Below are positions 1-7,977 of a stretch of DNA of 64,000 bases, piece by piece. The notes under the pieces were generated by a model. It had not been told where the DNA came from. It saw nothing but the letters and a program-made list of their open reading frames with translations, and did no database searches. The DNA is taken from assembly GCA_965213525.1 (NCBI GenBank), contig OZ243889.1, positions 620,001 to 684,000 on the forward strand. Direction: 5' to 3'. Within the stretch, counting starts at the first letter, position 1, and the number at the start of each line of letters is the position of its first letter. This stretch comes from G965213525 sp965213525. GTDB lineage: Bacteria; Actinomycetota; Acidimicrobiia; Acidimicrobiales; Poriferisodalaceae. A program made the position numbers and the translations under genes.

Positions 1-258
1 CCCCCTCGAGCTGACCAACGGGCAGACGACGGGGGCGGGCGACGATGGGTGCGTCGGGACCGATCTCGAAGAAGGTGGGTCCGTGGTCTTGCCGTGCGAG
101 GCCGGCGGTGAGCTGTTGGAGGGGCGGGGTGTGGCCAGCCTCGGCGCCGTGGGCCTCGGGGTCGGTCTGGCGTCCGACGGTCCCGATGTGGTTGGCGGTC
201 TGGCCCCTTGTGATGGCGACGTAGAGCTCGGCCCGGGTGGCCGAGGGGTGAGGAGGCT
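1..258 (-). pseudogene. MobF relaxase/helicase remnant, C-terminal part
   Basis: Read on the minus strand, this stretch encodes a peptide containing RAELYVAITRGQTANHIGTV, which matches the last RecD-like helicase motif of TraA/TrwC-type conjugative relaxases (typically ...ELYVAVTRGR...). The piece is open to the window edge, so the rest of the gene lies outside. It was joined to the fragment at 1685-2170 before the ISL3 element inserted at 259-266. When the two flanks are rejoined the frames still do not match, so the relaxase was probably decayed anyway. It marks a former conjugative or mobilisable element. Confidence 0.6.
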
Positions 259-266
259 GGTAAAGG
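259..266. repeat. Target-site duplication, left copy
   Basis: The octamer GGTAAAGG directly abuts the left inverted repeat of the ISL3 element. The identical octamer lies at 1677-1684 directly outside the right inverted repeat. Eight-base duplications are normal for ISL3 insertions. Confidence 0.85.
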
Positions 267-289
267 GGCTCTTCGCGTCTGAGCGGGGT
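267..289. repeat. ISL3 left inverted repeat
   Basis: Twenty-three bases starting GGCTCTTCGCG and ending GAGCGGGGT, matching the complement of 1654-1676 at 19 positions. The transposase stop codon (289-291 on the minus strand) touches its inner edge. Confidence 0.8.
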
Positions 290-1578
290 CATGGGGTGAT
301 CGTGGCGAGCAGTGTCCAGTTCGGTCGGCCCGCGTAGAGCAGGGCTCGGACCCGGAAGTTGGCGAAGGACCGGAACCCGAACGCCACCCGCTTGACCCGC
401 TTGGCGAGGTTGTTCATCGACTCGGTCGGCCCGTTGGTGAATCGACAGTGGTGCCAGGCGAGGATCTGGGCGCGCCAGCGTCGCACGGTGCGTCCGAGGC
501 GACGAACCTCGGGCGGCATCGAGGGGTCGGTGGTGTCGGCGATGAACTCCCCGAGCCAGCTCTCAGCGGTATCGACATCGAGGTCGTACACGCCGCGCAG
601 GGTCTCTTTGGCCGACCAGGCCAGCGCGACTTCGCCGTGAGGATCACCAGCAGCGAGCAGGCCACGCACTCGTTCGCGCTGGCCGTCGGTGAGACGTTCC
701 GAGGCCATCGAGAGCCGCCGCCGCGCCCGGTACAGCGGATCGTCGCGGCGGCCACGATGCCCGAGGGTGTCCTGTTGGACTCGTCGGCGGCACTCGTCGA
801 GGGCCTGGGTTGGCGACCCGGTTGACGTGGAAGGGGTCGGCGACCTGGGTGGCGTCGGGCAGGACCAGATCGAAGGCGGCCCGGTAGGAGCCGGCCAGGT
901 CCAGCGTCGCCCACCCCACCCCAGCGATCCACTCATCGCTGCGAGCTCGGAACCAGTCGACGGGTGCGGTGCTATTGCGGCCCTCGACGATCTCGAGGAG
1001 CTGTCCGGCGGCGACGTCGACGATCGAGCTCACCCACTCCTGGCGCCGGTAGCGGCCTCGCCGGACCATGAGCATCTCATCGAGCCCCACCGCTTCGGTG
1101 CTGGTGATCCGCTCCGGGTCCTCGATCAGGATCTCGCCGTAGGCGACCACGGCATCGTTGACGGTGTGCCACGCGCACCCGAGCTCAACCGCGACCTCGT
1201 TCACCGAGCGACCCCACCGACCCACCTGTTCGGTCACCCCAACGGCCAGCACGAGCGGTCATCGCCACCCGCTCCGATGCGATCGTCGGGCAGCTCTCGG
1301 TCCACGAGCCCGCCTCGCAGAACACCTCAGGGCAGCACCAGCGCCGCTTGCGCAGCTCGAGGATCGCCGGGCGACCGAAAGCACGGCAGATCGACCAGCT
1401 CCACCACCGGGCGGTCCTTGACCCGGGCCCGCTCCCCACAGGACTCGCACCACGGCCGAGTTGTGCGGGTCTCGATCAGCACCCGGATCGGCTCCCCGGG
1501 GTGGTCGTCGACGGCGAGGACGTTCACGTCGGGCAAGCCGACGAGACGCTCGCACATGCGCGTAGCGTTAATCTCCAC
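289..1578 (-). pseudogene. ISL3 transposase, three frameshifts
   Basis: The intact gene would run from ATG at 1578 to the stop at 289-291, about 430 residues. The N-terminal part (from 1578) has the zinc-finger motif CESCGERARVKDR. A second frame supplies RKRRWCCPEVFCEAGSWTE. A third (around 644-1252) supplies the helix-turn-helix and the first catalytic region with AVGLDEMLMVRRGRYRR. The last, back in the first frame, supplies NGPTESMNNLAKRVKRVAFG, the conserved C-terminal catalytic region. Frame changes fall near 1384, 1250 and 812; the last looks like one extra C. Family-typical motifs remain in order across all frames, so the gene is a recently broken ISL3 transposase. Confidence 0.85.
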
Positions 1579-1579
1579 T

Positions 1580-1629
1580 GGGGCCTCGAAGGTTCGTGAG
1601 TGTAGGAACCCCCGAGTCTTCGAGGCCCC
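1580..1629. repeat. 12-bp inverted repeat upstream of the transposase start
   Basis: GGGGCCTCGAAG at 1580-1591 is the exact complement of CTTCGAGGCCCC at 1618-1629, with 26 bases between. It lies inside the element between the right end and the transposase ATG at 1578, so RNA entering from outside would fold a strong hairpin just before the start codon. Confidence 0.7.
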
Positions 1630-1653
1630 GACACATCACCCGCGGACCCTCAC

Positions 1654-1676
1654 ACCCCGCTCATTCGCGAAGCCCC
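1654..1676. repeat. ISL3 right inverted repeat
   Basis: Twenty-three bases ending CGCGAAGCCCC, the inverted partner of 267-289 with four mismatches. It is followed at once by the duplicated octamer. Confidence 0.8.
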
Positions 1677-1684
1677 GGTAAAGG
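1677..1684. repeat. Target-site duplication, right copy
   Basis: GGTAAAGG, identical to 259-266, directly outside the right inverted repeat. Confidence 0.85.
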
Positions 1685-2170
1685 CGGGCAGCGTCTGGAA
1701 CTGAGTGCTGTAGCTGGTGAGGGCGTACGCATGATCGATGCCGGCGACACGTCGGCGGTCGGGATCGGGGTGGTGGTCGAAGAAGCTGCGGGCGATGACC
1801 CTGTGGCCGTCGAAGTCGACGACGAGGCGGTCCCCGGTGCTGGTGCTGCCGGCCGGGCTCGATGGCGGTGATGACGCCACGGGCGCCGTTGACGATGTGG
1901 CGTGCGGGGTGCCCGGCCGGGCGGAGTTGCGGGATGGCCGTCGGGGAGTGATGCGGTCGCCCGGGACGAAGAATCGTTCGTCGCTGGCGTCCAGTCCGTG
2001 GCGGGAGAGCTGGCCGCGCTGCTGGAGCAGGGCCTGGGCGGCCCGGTTGAGCACCTCACGGTCATGGTTGGTCTGACACACCATCGGATGGTCGTACCCG
2101 GGGGGCGGCCCAGCCTTCGAGGACAGCTTCGTAGGCGGCGGTGCGGTCAGCGGTGGCGGTGAGGCGGCCG
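1685..2170 (-). pseudogene. MobF relaxase/helicase remnant, helicase part
   Basis: Minus-strand reading gives, in order, GRLTATADRTAAYEAVLEGW, then MVCQTNHDREVLNRAAQALL, then DERFFVPGDRIT, then (in another frame) NGARGVITAIEP, then DRLVVDFDGHRVIARSFFDH and IDHAYALTSYS. That is the motif order of the RecD-like helicase half of TraA/MobF relaxases. At least two frame changes are needed to connect the blocks, and the typical AQG after HAYALTSY is lost. The continuation is at 1-258, across the ISL3 element. The family call is good; the protein is certainly not functional. Confidence 0.6.
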
Positions 2171-2248
2171 TGGTCGTCGAGCGGGCCGAGTCCGTCGCCG
2201 TGGCGGTGCGGCAGCCGTGGTCGGCGAGCGGTCCGAGTCCGTCGCCGA
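2169..2248. repeat. Short direct repeat, two copies
   Basis: Two about 30-base copies differing at few positions (about 2169-2198 and 2219-2248, each ending CCGAGTCCGTCGCCG) lie 50 bases apart in the decayed relaxase region. They look like a local duplication in non-functional DNA. Confidence 0.5.
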
Positions 2249-2312
2249 TCTCGCCGTTGCGGACCGAGGTCCGGGGGAGGCCGCGTGACGGTGACCGCTA
2301 GGTTGGCCCCTC

Positions 2313-3776
2313 GTGGTCCGGGTCCTGGTCGTCGTGGCGGTCCTTGCCGTCATGGCCCCGCTGTTCGCCACCAGCACCGCGGGAGCGCGCTCTGAGCTCG
2401 ACCGGGCCCGCCAGCAGGCCGAGGCCGTCACCGATCAGCTCATCGACGCCCAGCGCCGAGTCGACGCCACCCGTCTGCGGGCCGAGGAGGCGATGCTCGT
2501 CGCCGAGGAGGCCAACGGCGTCGCCATCGAGCTGCAGATCGAGATCGACGTGCTCACCGAACGGGCCGACGCCGCCCGCCAGGTGTCCGAGCGCCTCCGA
2601 TCGGCGGTCGCCGACATCGCCGTGGACCGCTACGTCAACGGCAATCGCGGGCTCGCCACCCTCACCGCCCCCGGGGTGTCTGACCCCTACGAGCACGCCC
2701 GCGCCGAGCAGCTCGGACAGATCGCGGTGTACGGCACCGAGGACGCCGTCGACCAGTGGAGAGCGGCCCGCATCGATCTCGCCGACGCCCAGACCGCCCT
2801 CGACGACCGCCTCGAACGCCAGCTCGTCGTCGCCGCCGAGGCGAGCGCCGCCGAGGCCGAGGTGAACGCCGACCTCGAGGCGCTGCAGGCCGACCTCGAC
2901 GAGGTGGCCGCAGCCGAAGCCCGGTGGGACGCCGAGGTCGCCCGTCTCGAAGCCGACGAACGACGTCGCGTCGAGGAGCAGCGACGTGCCCGGGAGGCCG
3001 AGCTGGCACGCCAGCTCAAGGCCGACCGGGAGGCTGCAGCGCTGGCCGTCGCCGCGACACCGGCCGCCACGTCCCGCAACGAGCTCACCGGCGCGTCAGG
3101 CGTCCGCCCAGGCGGCAGCGGATCAAGCGACCGCGAATCAGCTGGCAGCGCGTCGGGCGGACGCGCGTCGGGCGGCGCAACGACCGCCACCACGTCGGCC
3201 CGGTCACTGGCGACCTCGGCACCGGTGCCGGCCACGCCCCCGCCTGGCTCGCCCTCGACGACCGCCGCCGCTCCCGGACCTGCTCCTGCACCCACCACGA
3301 CGTCGGCAGCGGCCACGACCACCACCGCGCCGCCCCCGCCCCCTCCTCCGTCGACGACGGCCGCACCGCCGCCGCCCCCGTCGACGGGCTCGATGCTGTG
3401 CCCCATCGCCGGGGCGACGTCGTTCACCGACACCTGGGGGGCACCCCGCTCGGGCGGGCGCTCGCACCGGGGGGTCGACATGTTCGCCGCCCGTGGGACG
3501 CCGATCGTGGCGGTGGTCTCGGGTGAGGTGCGCCACTCCAGCTCGAGCCTCGGCGGCCTGCAGTTCTACCTCTACGGCGACAACGGCACCCGGTACTTCG
3601 GCAGCCACCTCGACAGCTCGGCGGCCAGCGGACGGGTGTCGGCCGGGACGGTCATCGGCACGGTCGGCAACACCGGCAACGCCCGCTGGTCGTCGCCGCA
3701 CCTGCACTTCGAGATCCACCCCGGAGGGGCGTCGGCGGTCAACCCCACGCCGGCCACCCGGGCGGCCTGTGGCTGA
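2313..3776 (+). CDS. Secreted coiled-coil M23 peptidoglycan endopeptidase
   Basis: A 487-residue protein with GTG start. Residues 1-24 form a signal peptide (LVVVAVLAVMAPLF core, ending TAGA). Residues 25-240 are a long alpha-helical coiled coil rich in Ala, Glu and Arg, as in EnvC/RipA-type hydrolases. Residues 255-358 are a Ser/Thr/Pro-rich linker. Residues 360-487 are a LytM/M23 domain with HRGVD (H385, D389) and SPHLHFE (H463, H465), so all zinc and catalytic residues are present. It should cut peptide cross-links in the cell wall, perhaps at division. The coiled coil may hold it inactive or bind a partner. The linker may hide an old compensated frameshift, because the +1 frame around 3098-3190 continues the coiled-coil composition. 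Confidence 0.9.
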   Translation: MVRVLVVVAVLAVMAPLFATSTAGARSELDRARQQAEAVTDQLIDAQRRVDATRLRAEEAMLVAEEANGVAIELQIEIDVLTERADAARQVSERLRSAVADIAVDRYVNGNRGLATLTAPGVSDPYEHARAEQLGQIAVYGTEDAVDQWRAARIDLADAQTALDDRLERQLVVAAEASAAEAEVNADLEALQADLDEVAAAEARWDAEVARLEADERRRVEEQRRAREAELARQLKADREAAALAVAATPAATSRNELTGASGVRPGGSGSSDRESAGSASGGRASGGATTATTSARSLATSAPVPATPPPGSPSTTAAAPGPAPAPTTTSAAATTTTAPPPPPPPSTTAAPPPPPSTGSMLCPIAGATSFTDTWGAPRSGGRSHRGVDMFAARGTPIVAVVSGEVRHSSSSLGGLQFYLYGDNGTRYFGSHLDSSAASGRVSAGTVIGTVGNTGNARWSSPHLHFEIHPGGASAVNPTPATRAACG

Positions 3777-3781
3777 GCGCC

Positions 3782-3797
3782 GGCGCCACACGGCGCC
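3782..3797. terminator. Hairpin after the M23 gene
   Basis: GGCGCC, a four-base ACAC loop, then GGCGCC, five bases after the M23 stop codon. There is no T-tract, so termination is only suggested. Confidence 0.35.
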
Positions 3798-3823
3798 CCC
3801 GTGGTGCGCGACGATGCGAGGTC

Positions 3824-4834
3824 GTGGGAGCTGAGCCGATCGACGACGACGCGCTGCGCCGGATCCTCGTCGAGGTCACCGGCGACGCCGACGTCGAGGT
3901 CGCCGGTCTCGCCCGGCTCTCGGGCGGGGCGTCGCGCGAGACCTGGTCGCTCGTCTCGGTCGGATCTGACGGCTCGAAGCGGCCGCTGATCCTCCAGCGT
4001 GACGACGCGGCGGAGATCCGCACGTCTGGGGGCATGGGCGTCGAGGCCCAGGCGCTGGCGGCCGCCGAGACCGCCGGGGTGCCCGTCCCGGCGCTGTTGG
4101 CGTCCTCGCCCGCCGACGAGCCCCTCGGCGCTCCGTTCCTGTTGAGCGAGCACGTGCCTGGCGAGACGATCGCTCGCAAGATCCTTCGCGACGACCGCTT
4201 CGACACCGCCCGCCAGGCCCTGACCCCCCAGTGCGCCGCCGCCCTGGCCGCCGTGCACCGCATCAGCACCGATGCCGTCGACGAGCTCGAGCACACCGAC
4301 CCCCTCGACCGCTACCGCGAGCTGCTCGACACCCTGGGCGCCCCCCACCCCACCTTCGAGTTGGCCTTCCGCTGGCTCGCCGAGCGCCGCCCGGCATCGA
4401 CGCGCACCACCGTGGTCCACGGCGACTTCCGACTCGGCAACCTCATCGTCGACGACGAGGGGCTCGCCGCGGTCATCGACTGGGAGCTCGTCCACCTCGG
4501 CGACCCCGTCGAGGACCTCGCCTGGTTGTGCGTCAAGGCCTGGCGCTTCGGGGCCGCCCGCCCGGTCGCCGGGGTCGGTGAGCGTGAGGAGCTGCTCGAC
4601 GCCTACGAGGCCGCCGCGGGGGTGCGCATCAGCGCCGACGAGCTGCGCTGGTGGGAGGCGATGGGCACCCTCAAGTGGGGGATCATGTGCATCATGCAGG
4701 CCCACGGGCACCTCGCCGGCCAGCGCCGCTCGCACGAGCTGGCCGCCATCGGACGCAGGGTGTGTGAAAACGAGTGGGATCTGCTCGACCTCATGGGGAC
4801 CGACCCCGGCGCACCTCGAACGGTGCGCCGATGA
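3824..4834 (+). CDS. APH-family phosphotransferase
   Basis: A 336-residue protein of the aminoglycoside phosphotransferase / ACAD10-like kinase fold. The N-terminal ATP site has LSGGASRETW. The catalytic loop VVHGDFRLGN (H199, D201) and the metal-binding IDWE (D219) are intact. The form LSGGASRETW with IDWELVHLGDP is typical of the subgroup found next to acyl-CoA dehydrogenases rather than of drug-resistance enzymes. The substrate is unknown. GTG start chosen at 3824. It overlaps the next gene by ATGA, so the two should be translated together. Confidence 0.85.
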   Translation: MGAEPIDDDALRRILVEVTGDADVEVAGLARLSGGASRETWSLVSVGSDGSKRPLILQRDDAAEIRTSGGMGVEAQALAAAETAGVPVPALLASSPADEPLGAPFLLSEHVPGETIARKILRDDRFDTARQALTPQCAAALAAVHRISTDAVDELEHTDPLDRYRELLDTLGAPHPTFELAFRWLAERRPASTRTTVVHGDFRLGNLIVDDEGLAAVIDWELVHLGDPVEDLAWLCVKAWRFGAARPVAGVGEREELLDAYEAAAGVRISADELRWWEAMGTLKWGIMCIMQAHGHLAGQRRSHELAAIGRRVCENEWDLLDLMGTDPGAPRTVRR

Positions 4835-5208
4835 GCGAGGACTACGACTACCCCCAAGACGCCCTGCACGGGGCCCCATCGGCGATCGAGCTGGTGGCTG
4901 CGGTCGCCGACTGGTTGCGTGATGACGTCTCGGCGGCGGTCGAGGGCCGGTTGCGCTTCCACACCAGGGTGGCGGTCAACGTGTTGGACACCGTGCGGCG
5001 CGAGCTCGAGCTGGGTGACGCCCAGGCGGCGGCGCACCGGGCCCGCCTCGGTGGCCTCGGAGCCGCCAGCGAGCGGGAGCTCGCCGACCTCATCCGCCAC
5101 GGACAGCTGGATGACCGCCGGCCCGAGGTGCTGGCGGTCCTGCGGGCCGCGGTGCACGACAAGCTGGCGGTGGCCAACCCCCGCTACCTGGGCGACGCCG
5201 CCACCTGA
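4831..5208 (+). CDS. DUF6285-like small protein
   Basis: 125 residues, starting on the ATG that overlaps the phosphotransferase stop (ATGA). No signal peptide or membrane segment; it is helical and charged, with LRFHTRVAVNVLDTVRREL and KLAVANPRYLG, which I recognise as the DUF6285 pattern. These small proteins usually follow an APH-like kinase, as here, so they probably work together. No activity can be assigned. Confidence 0.65.
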   Translation: MSEDYDYPQDALHGAPSAIELVAAVADWLRDDVSAAVEGRLRFHTRVAVNVLDTVRRELELGDAQAAAHRARLGGLGAASERELADLIRHGQLDDRRPEVLAVLRAAVHDKLAVANPRYLGDAAT

Positions 5209-5215
5209 CGTGCGC

Positions 5216-5989
5216 CTACGCGCCGATGGAGTGGTAGCCGCCGTCGACGTGGACGATCTCGCCGGTGGTGGCCGGGAACCAGTCCGAGAGCAGGGCCAGG
5301 GTGCTGCGAGCCACGGGTTCGGCGTCACCGACGTCCCAGCCGAGCGGGGCGCGCGCGTCCCAGACGTCCTCGAAGGCGGCGAAGCCGGGGATGCTCTTGG
5401 CGGCCATGGTTCGCAACGGCCCCGCCGCCACCAGGTTGACCCTGATGCGATCGGCGCCGACCTCACGGGCCAGGTAGCGGGAGGTCGACTCGAAGGCGGC
5501 CTTGGCCACGCCCATCCAGTCATAGGCGGGCCAGGAGACCGAGGCGTCGAAGGTCATGCCGACCACCGAGCCACCGCCGGCGGTGACCATCAGGGGCCGC
5601 AGCGCCCGGGTGAGCGGGGCGAGCGAGAACGCCGAGATCTGCAGGGCGACCGCCACGTCGTCCCAGGGGGCGTCGAGGAAGCCGTCACCCAGGCAGCTCT
5701 CAGGGGCGAAGCCGATGGAGTGGACCACCCCGTCGACCGCCCCCCACCGCTCGGCCAGATCGGCGGCCAGTGTGTCGAAGTGGCCGGGCTCGGTCACGTC
5801 GAGCTCGAGGACGGGGGGCACCGGGTCGAGCCTGCGGGCGGTGCGCTCGGTGAGCCGCAGACCCCGTCCGGCTCCGGTGAGGACGATCTCGGCCCCCTCG
5901 GCCTGGGCCAGGCGGGCGACGCCGTAGGCGAGCGAGGCGTCGGTCAGCACCCCGGTGATGACGAGGCGCTTGCCCTCGAGCAGTCCCAC
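5216..5989 (-). CDS. fabI: Enoyl-ACP reductase, FabI/InhA type
   Basis: 257 residues from GTG at 5989. It reduces the enoyl-acyl carrier protein in the last step of fatty acid elongation. The variant SDR nucleotide site is ITGVLTDASLAYGVA, as in InhA. The active site is Y156-x6-K163 in PAYDWMGVAKAA, close to the mycobacterial form YNWMTVAKSA. The C-terminal GEIVHVDGGYH closes the fold. Longer upstream reading is possible but lacks family similarity, so the short start is preferred. It stands alone, divergent from the F420 reductase gene, without fabG beside it. Confidence 0.92.
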   Translation of the reverse strand: MGLLEGKRLVITGVLTDASLAYGVARLAQAEGAEIVLTGAGRGLRLTERTARRLDPVPPVLELDVTEPGHFDTLAADLAERWGAVDGVVHSIGFAPESCLGDGFLDAPWDDVAVALQISAFSLAPLTRALRPLMVTAGGGSVVGMTFDASVSWPAYDWMGVAKAAFESTSRYLAREVGADRIRVNLVAAGPLRTMAAKSIPGFAAFEDVWDARAPLGWDVGDAEPVARSTLALLSDWFPATTGEIVHVDGGYHSIGA

Positions 5990-6067
5990 GGGCCCTCCCC
6001 GGCGTCGTGTCGGCGGCCGACGGTAGCCCGGGGACGTCTCCCCCGGGGCGGTGCCACAGGCCACGAC

Positions 6068-6073
6068 TAGGGT
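6068..6073 (+). promoter_or_regulatory. -10 box of npdG (leaderless)
   Basis: TAGGGT ends 7 bases before the ATG at 6081, with no Shine-Dalgarno sequence between, so transcription probably begins at or next to the start codon. Confidence 0.5.
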
Positions 6074-6080
6074 CTGGAAG

Positions 6081-6734
6081 ATGCGCATCGGCATCCTCGG
6101 GGGCACCGGACCGGCAGGTTCGGCGCTCGCCGCCCGTCTCGCCTCGGTCGGCTACGACGTCGTGTTGGGCTCGCGTTCTCGCTACCGGGCCATGGAGGTG
6201 CGCGACGGCATCTTCGAGCGTTGGCCCGACCGTGAGCTGCCCCTCGACGCCGGCGACAACGACGACGCGGCCGACACCGACCTCGTCGTGGTGGCCACGC
6301 CGTGGGACTCCGCCGCCTCGACCTGCCTCGCCGTGTCCGATCTGCTCGACGGCAAGATCGTGGTGACGATGGCCAACGCCCTGGCCAAGATCGGCAAGGA
6401 GTTCGTGCCGCTCATCCCCCCCCGCGGGTCGGTGGCCGCCAGCGTGCAGGCCACCGTGCGCGGCGCCCGGGTGGCTGCGGCGTTCCAGCACGTGCCGGCC
6501 AAGGAGCTCGGCGATCTCGACGCCCCCGTCGAGAGCGACGTGCTGATCTGCTCGGACCACCCCGAGGCCACCGCGGTGACGAGCGAGATCGTGGACAAGG
6601 TGCCGGGGTTCCGGGCGCTCGACTCGGGCCAGCTGTCCAACGCCGCAGCCATCGAGGCCTTTACCGCGGTGATGCTGCAGCTCAACGTGCGCTACAAGAC
6701 CCGGGTCGGGCTGAAGATGACCGGCATCCGCTGA
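6081..6734 (+). CDS. npdG: F420-dependent NADP reductase
   Basis: 217 residues, start ATG 6081. The N-terminal Rossmann motif GILGGTGPAGSALAARLASVGYDVVLGSR (residues 4-32, shortest form GGTGPAGSALA) is that of Fno/NpdG enzymes, which move hydride between NADPH and coenzyme F420. Further family motifs are VVATPWDS, FQHVPAKEL and ICSDHPEA. The last third carries the F420-side helix. It implies that the cell makes F420, in agreement with the PPOX-type gene at 28478. Probably transcribed alone or with mshC, which starts 22 bases downstream. Confidence 0.9.
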   Translation: MRIGILGGTGPAGSALAARLASVGYDVVLGSRSRYRAMEVRDGIFERWPDRELPLDAGDNDDAADTDLVVVATPWDSAASTCLAVSDLLDGKIVVTMANALAKIGKEFVPLIPPRGSVAASVQATVRGARVAAAFQHVPAKELGDLDAPVESDVLICSDHPEATAVTSEIVDKVPGFRALDSGQLSNAAAIEAFTAVMLQLNVRYKTRVGLKMTGIR

Positions 6735-6756
6735 GCGGGCCCGGCGCGCCGCCCGG

Positions 6757-7920
6757 GTGAGCACGGCGGGACCCGCCCGAGGCGTGCGGCTGTTCGACAC
6801 CGCCACGGGCACCGTCCGCCCCCTGGAGGCCGCCCAGGCCGTCTCGATGTACACCTGTGGCGTCACGCCCTATGACGCCACCCACCTCGGCCACGTGGCC
6901 ACGTTCTCGGTGGTCGACGTGCTGCGCCGCCGGCTGGAAGACCTCGGCCACGACGTCCGCTGCGTGCGCAACGTGACCGACGTCGACGACGCCATCTTGG
7001 CCCGGGCCCGCCAGGACGGCGTGCACCACCTCGACCTGGCCGCTGCGGGCATGGCCCGCCTCGACGCCGACCTCACCGCGTTGGGCCTGGCCCCCCCGAC
7101 CGCCGAGCCTCGGGCCACCTCGGCGATCAGCGAGATCCGCAACGTGATCGGCCGGCTGCTCGCCAGCGGCCACGCCTACCGGGCCCAGGGCCACGTGTAC
7201 CTCGACGCCCGACGCTGTGCCGATCTCGGCGGGTTGGCCGGCCTCGACGAGGGCGAGATGATCGCCCGAGGGCTCGAGCACGGCGAGAGGTTGCGATCTG
7301 TCGGACGCCGCCATCCCCTCGACACGGTGCTGTGGCAACCAGCCGCCCCCGACGAGCCGTCCTGGGACGCCCGGTGGGGGACGGGGCGGCCCGGCTGGCA
7401 CGTCGAGTGCACCGCGCTCGCCCTGTCGACCCTGGGGTCCCACATCGACGTCCACGCCGGGGGGCGCGACCTCGTGCACCCCCACCACACCTACGAGGCC
7501 GCCCAGGCCGAGGCGGTCACCGGCGAGCGGTTCGTCGGGCACTGGCTGCACGTCGGGCTCGTGCGCCACCGGGGGGAGAAGATGGCCAAGTCGGCGGGCA
7601 ACCTGGTGTTGGTCGAGGATCTGCTGACCGAGTGGTCACCCGCGGCCGTGCGGGTGGCGATCGCTGATCGGCCCTACCGCCACGATGCCGAGTGGACCTA
7701 CGACCTGCCTGCTGGGGCCACCGAGCGTCTCGAACGGTGGCGGCGGGGTCACCGGCCCCACCCCGGTCCGCTCGCCGAGGTGCGCGCCGCGCTCGACGAC
7801 GACCTCGACGTGCCCAGGGCCTTCGCCGCCCTCGACGACGCCGCCGCCCTAGGCCACGACGTCACCGCAGCACTCGCCTTGGTGGGCGTGCCGGCGCGCT
7901 CAGTGGTGGCCGGTGGCTGA
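6757..7920 (+). CDS. mshC: Mycothiol ligase MshC-like
   Basis: 387 residues, GTG start. A class I aminoacyl-tRNA-synthetase fold with the zinc cysteine C34, HLGH at 43-46 in YDATHLGHVATF, RPGWHVECTA, and the KMSKS-type loop KMAKS at 275-279. It lacks the C-terminal anticodon-binding part of a true cysteinyl-tRNA synthetase (about 460 residues). TPYDATHLGHV is the MshC form. The expected reaction is ATP-dependent joining of cysteine to GlcN-inositol in mycothiol synthesis. A divergent short CysRS copy is the alternative; no other mycothiol gene is in view. Confidence 0.8.
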   Translation: MSTAGPARGVRLFDTATGTVRPLEAAQAVSMYTCGVTPYDATHLGHVATFSVVDVLRRRLEDLGHDVRCVRNVTDVDDAILARARQDGVHHLDLAAAGMARLDADLTALGLAPPTAEPRATSAISEIRNVIGRLLASGHAYRAQGHVYLDARRCADLGGLAGLDEGEMIARGLEHGERLRSVGRRHPLDTVLWQPAAPDEPSWDARWGTGRPGWHVECTALALSTLGSHIDVHAGGRDLVHPHHTYEAAQAEAVTGERFVGHWLHVGLVRHRGEKMAKSAGNLVLVEDLLTEWSPAAVRVAIADRPYRHDAEWTYDLPAGATERLERWRRGHRPHPGPLAEVRAALDDDLDVPRAFAALDDAAALGHDVTAALALVGVPARSVVAGG

Positions 7921-7977
7921 GCTACCGTGGAGCGATGTGGTCGACCCGGGGGTGACCACGCCGAGGGGGGAGACGAC

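Larger units (their letters stand above)
267..1676 (-). mobile_element. ISL3-family insertion sequence (1410 bp)
   Basis: The element is bounded by imperfect 23-base inverted repeats at 267-289 (begins GGCTCTTCGCG) and 1654-1676 (complement begins GGGGCTTCGCG). They match at 19 of 23 positions with no gap. Both ends are flanked by the perfect 8-base duplication GGTAAAGG. One transposase gene fills the minus strand and its stop codon overlaps the left repeat. Length, single gene, repeat style and 8-base duplication all fit ISL3. It sits inside a relaxase/helicase gene. Three frameshifts in the transposase suggest it can no longer move by itself. Confidence 0.85.

Noticed and set aside
6757..7920. 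Cysteinyl-tRNA synthetase instead of MshC
   Set aside because: Length (387) and the form YDATHLGHV fit MshC better, and no anticodon-binding domain is present. Not fully excluded.
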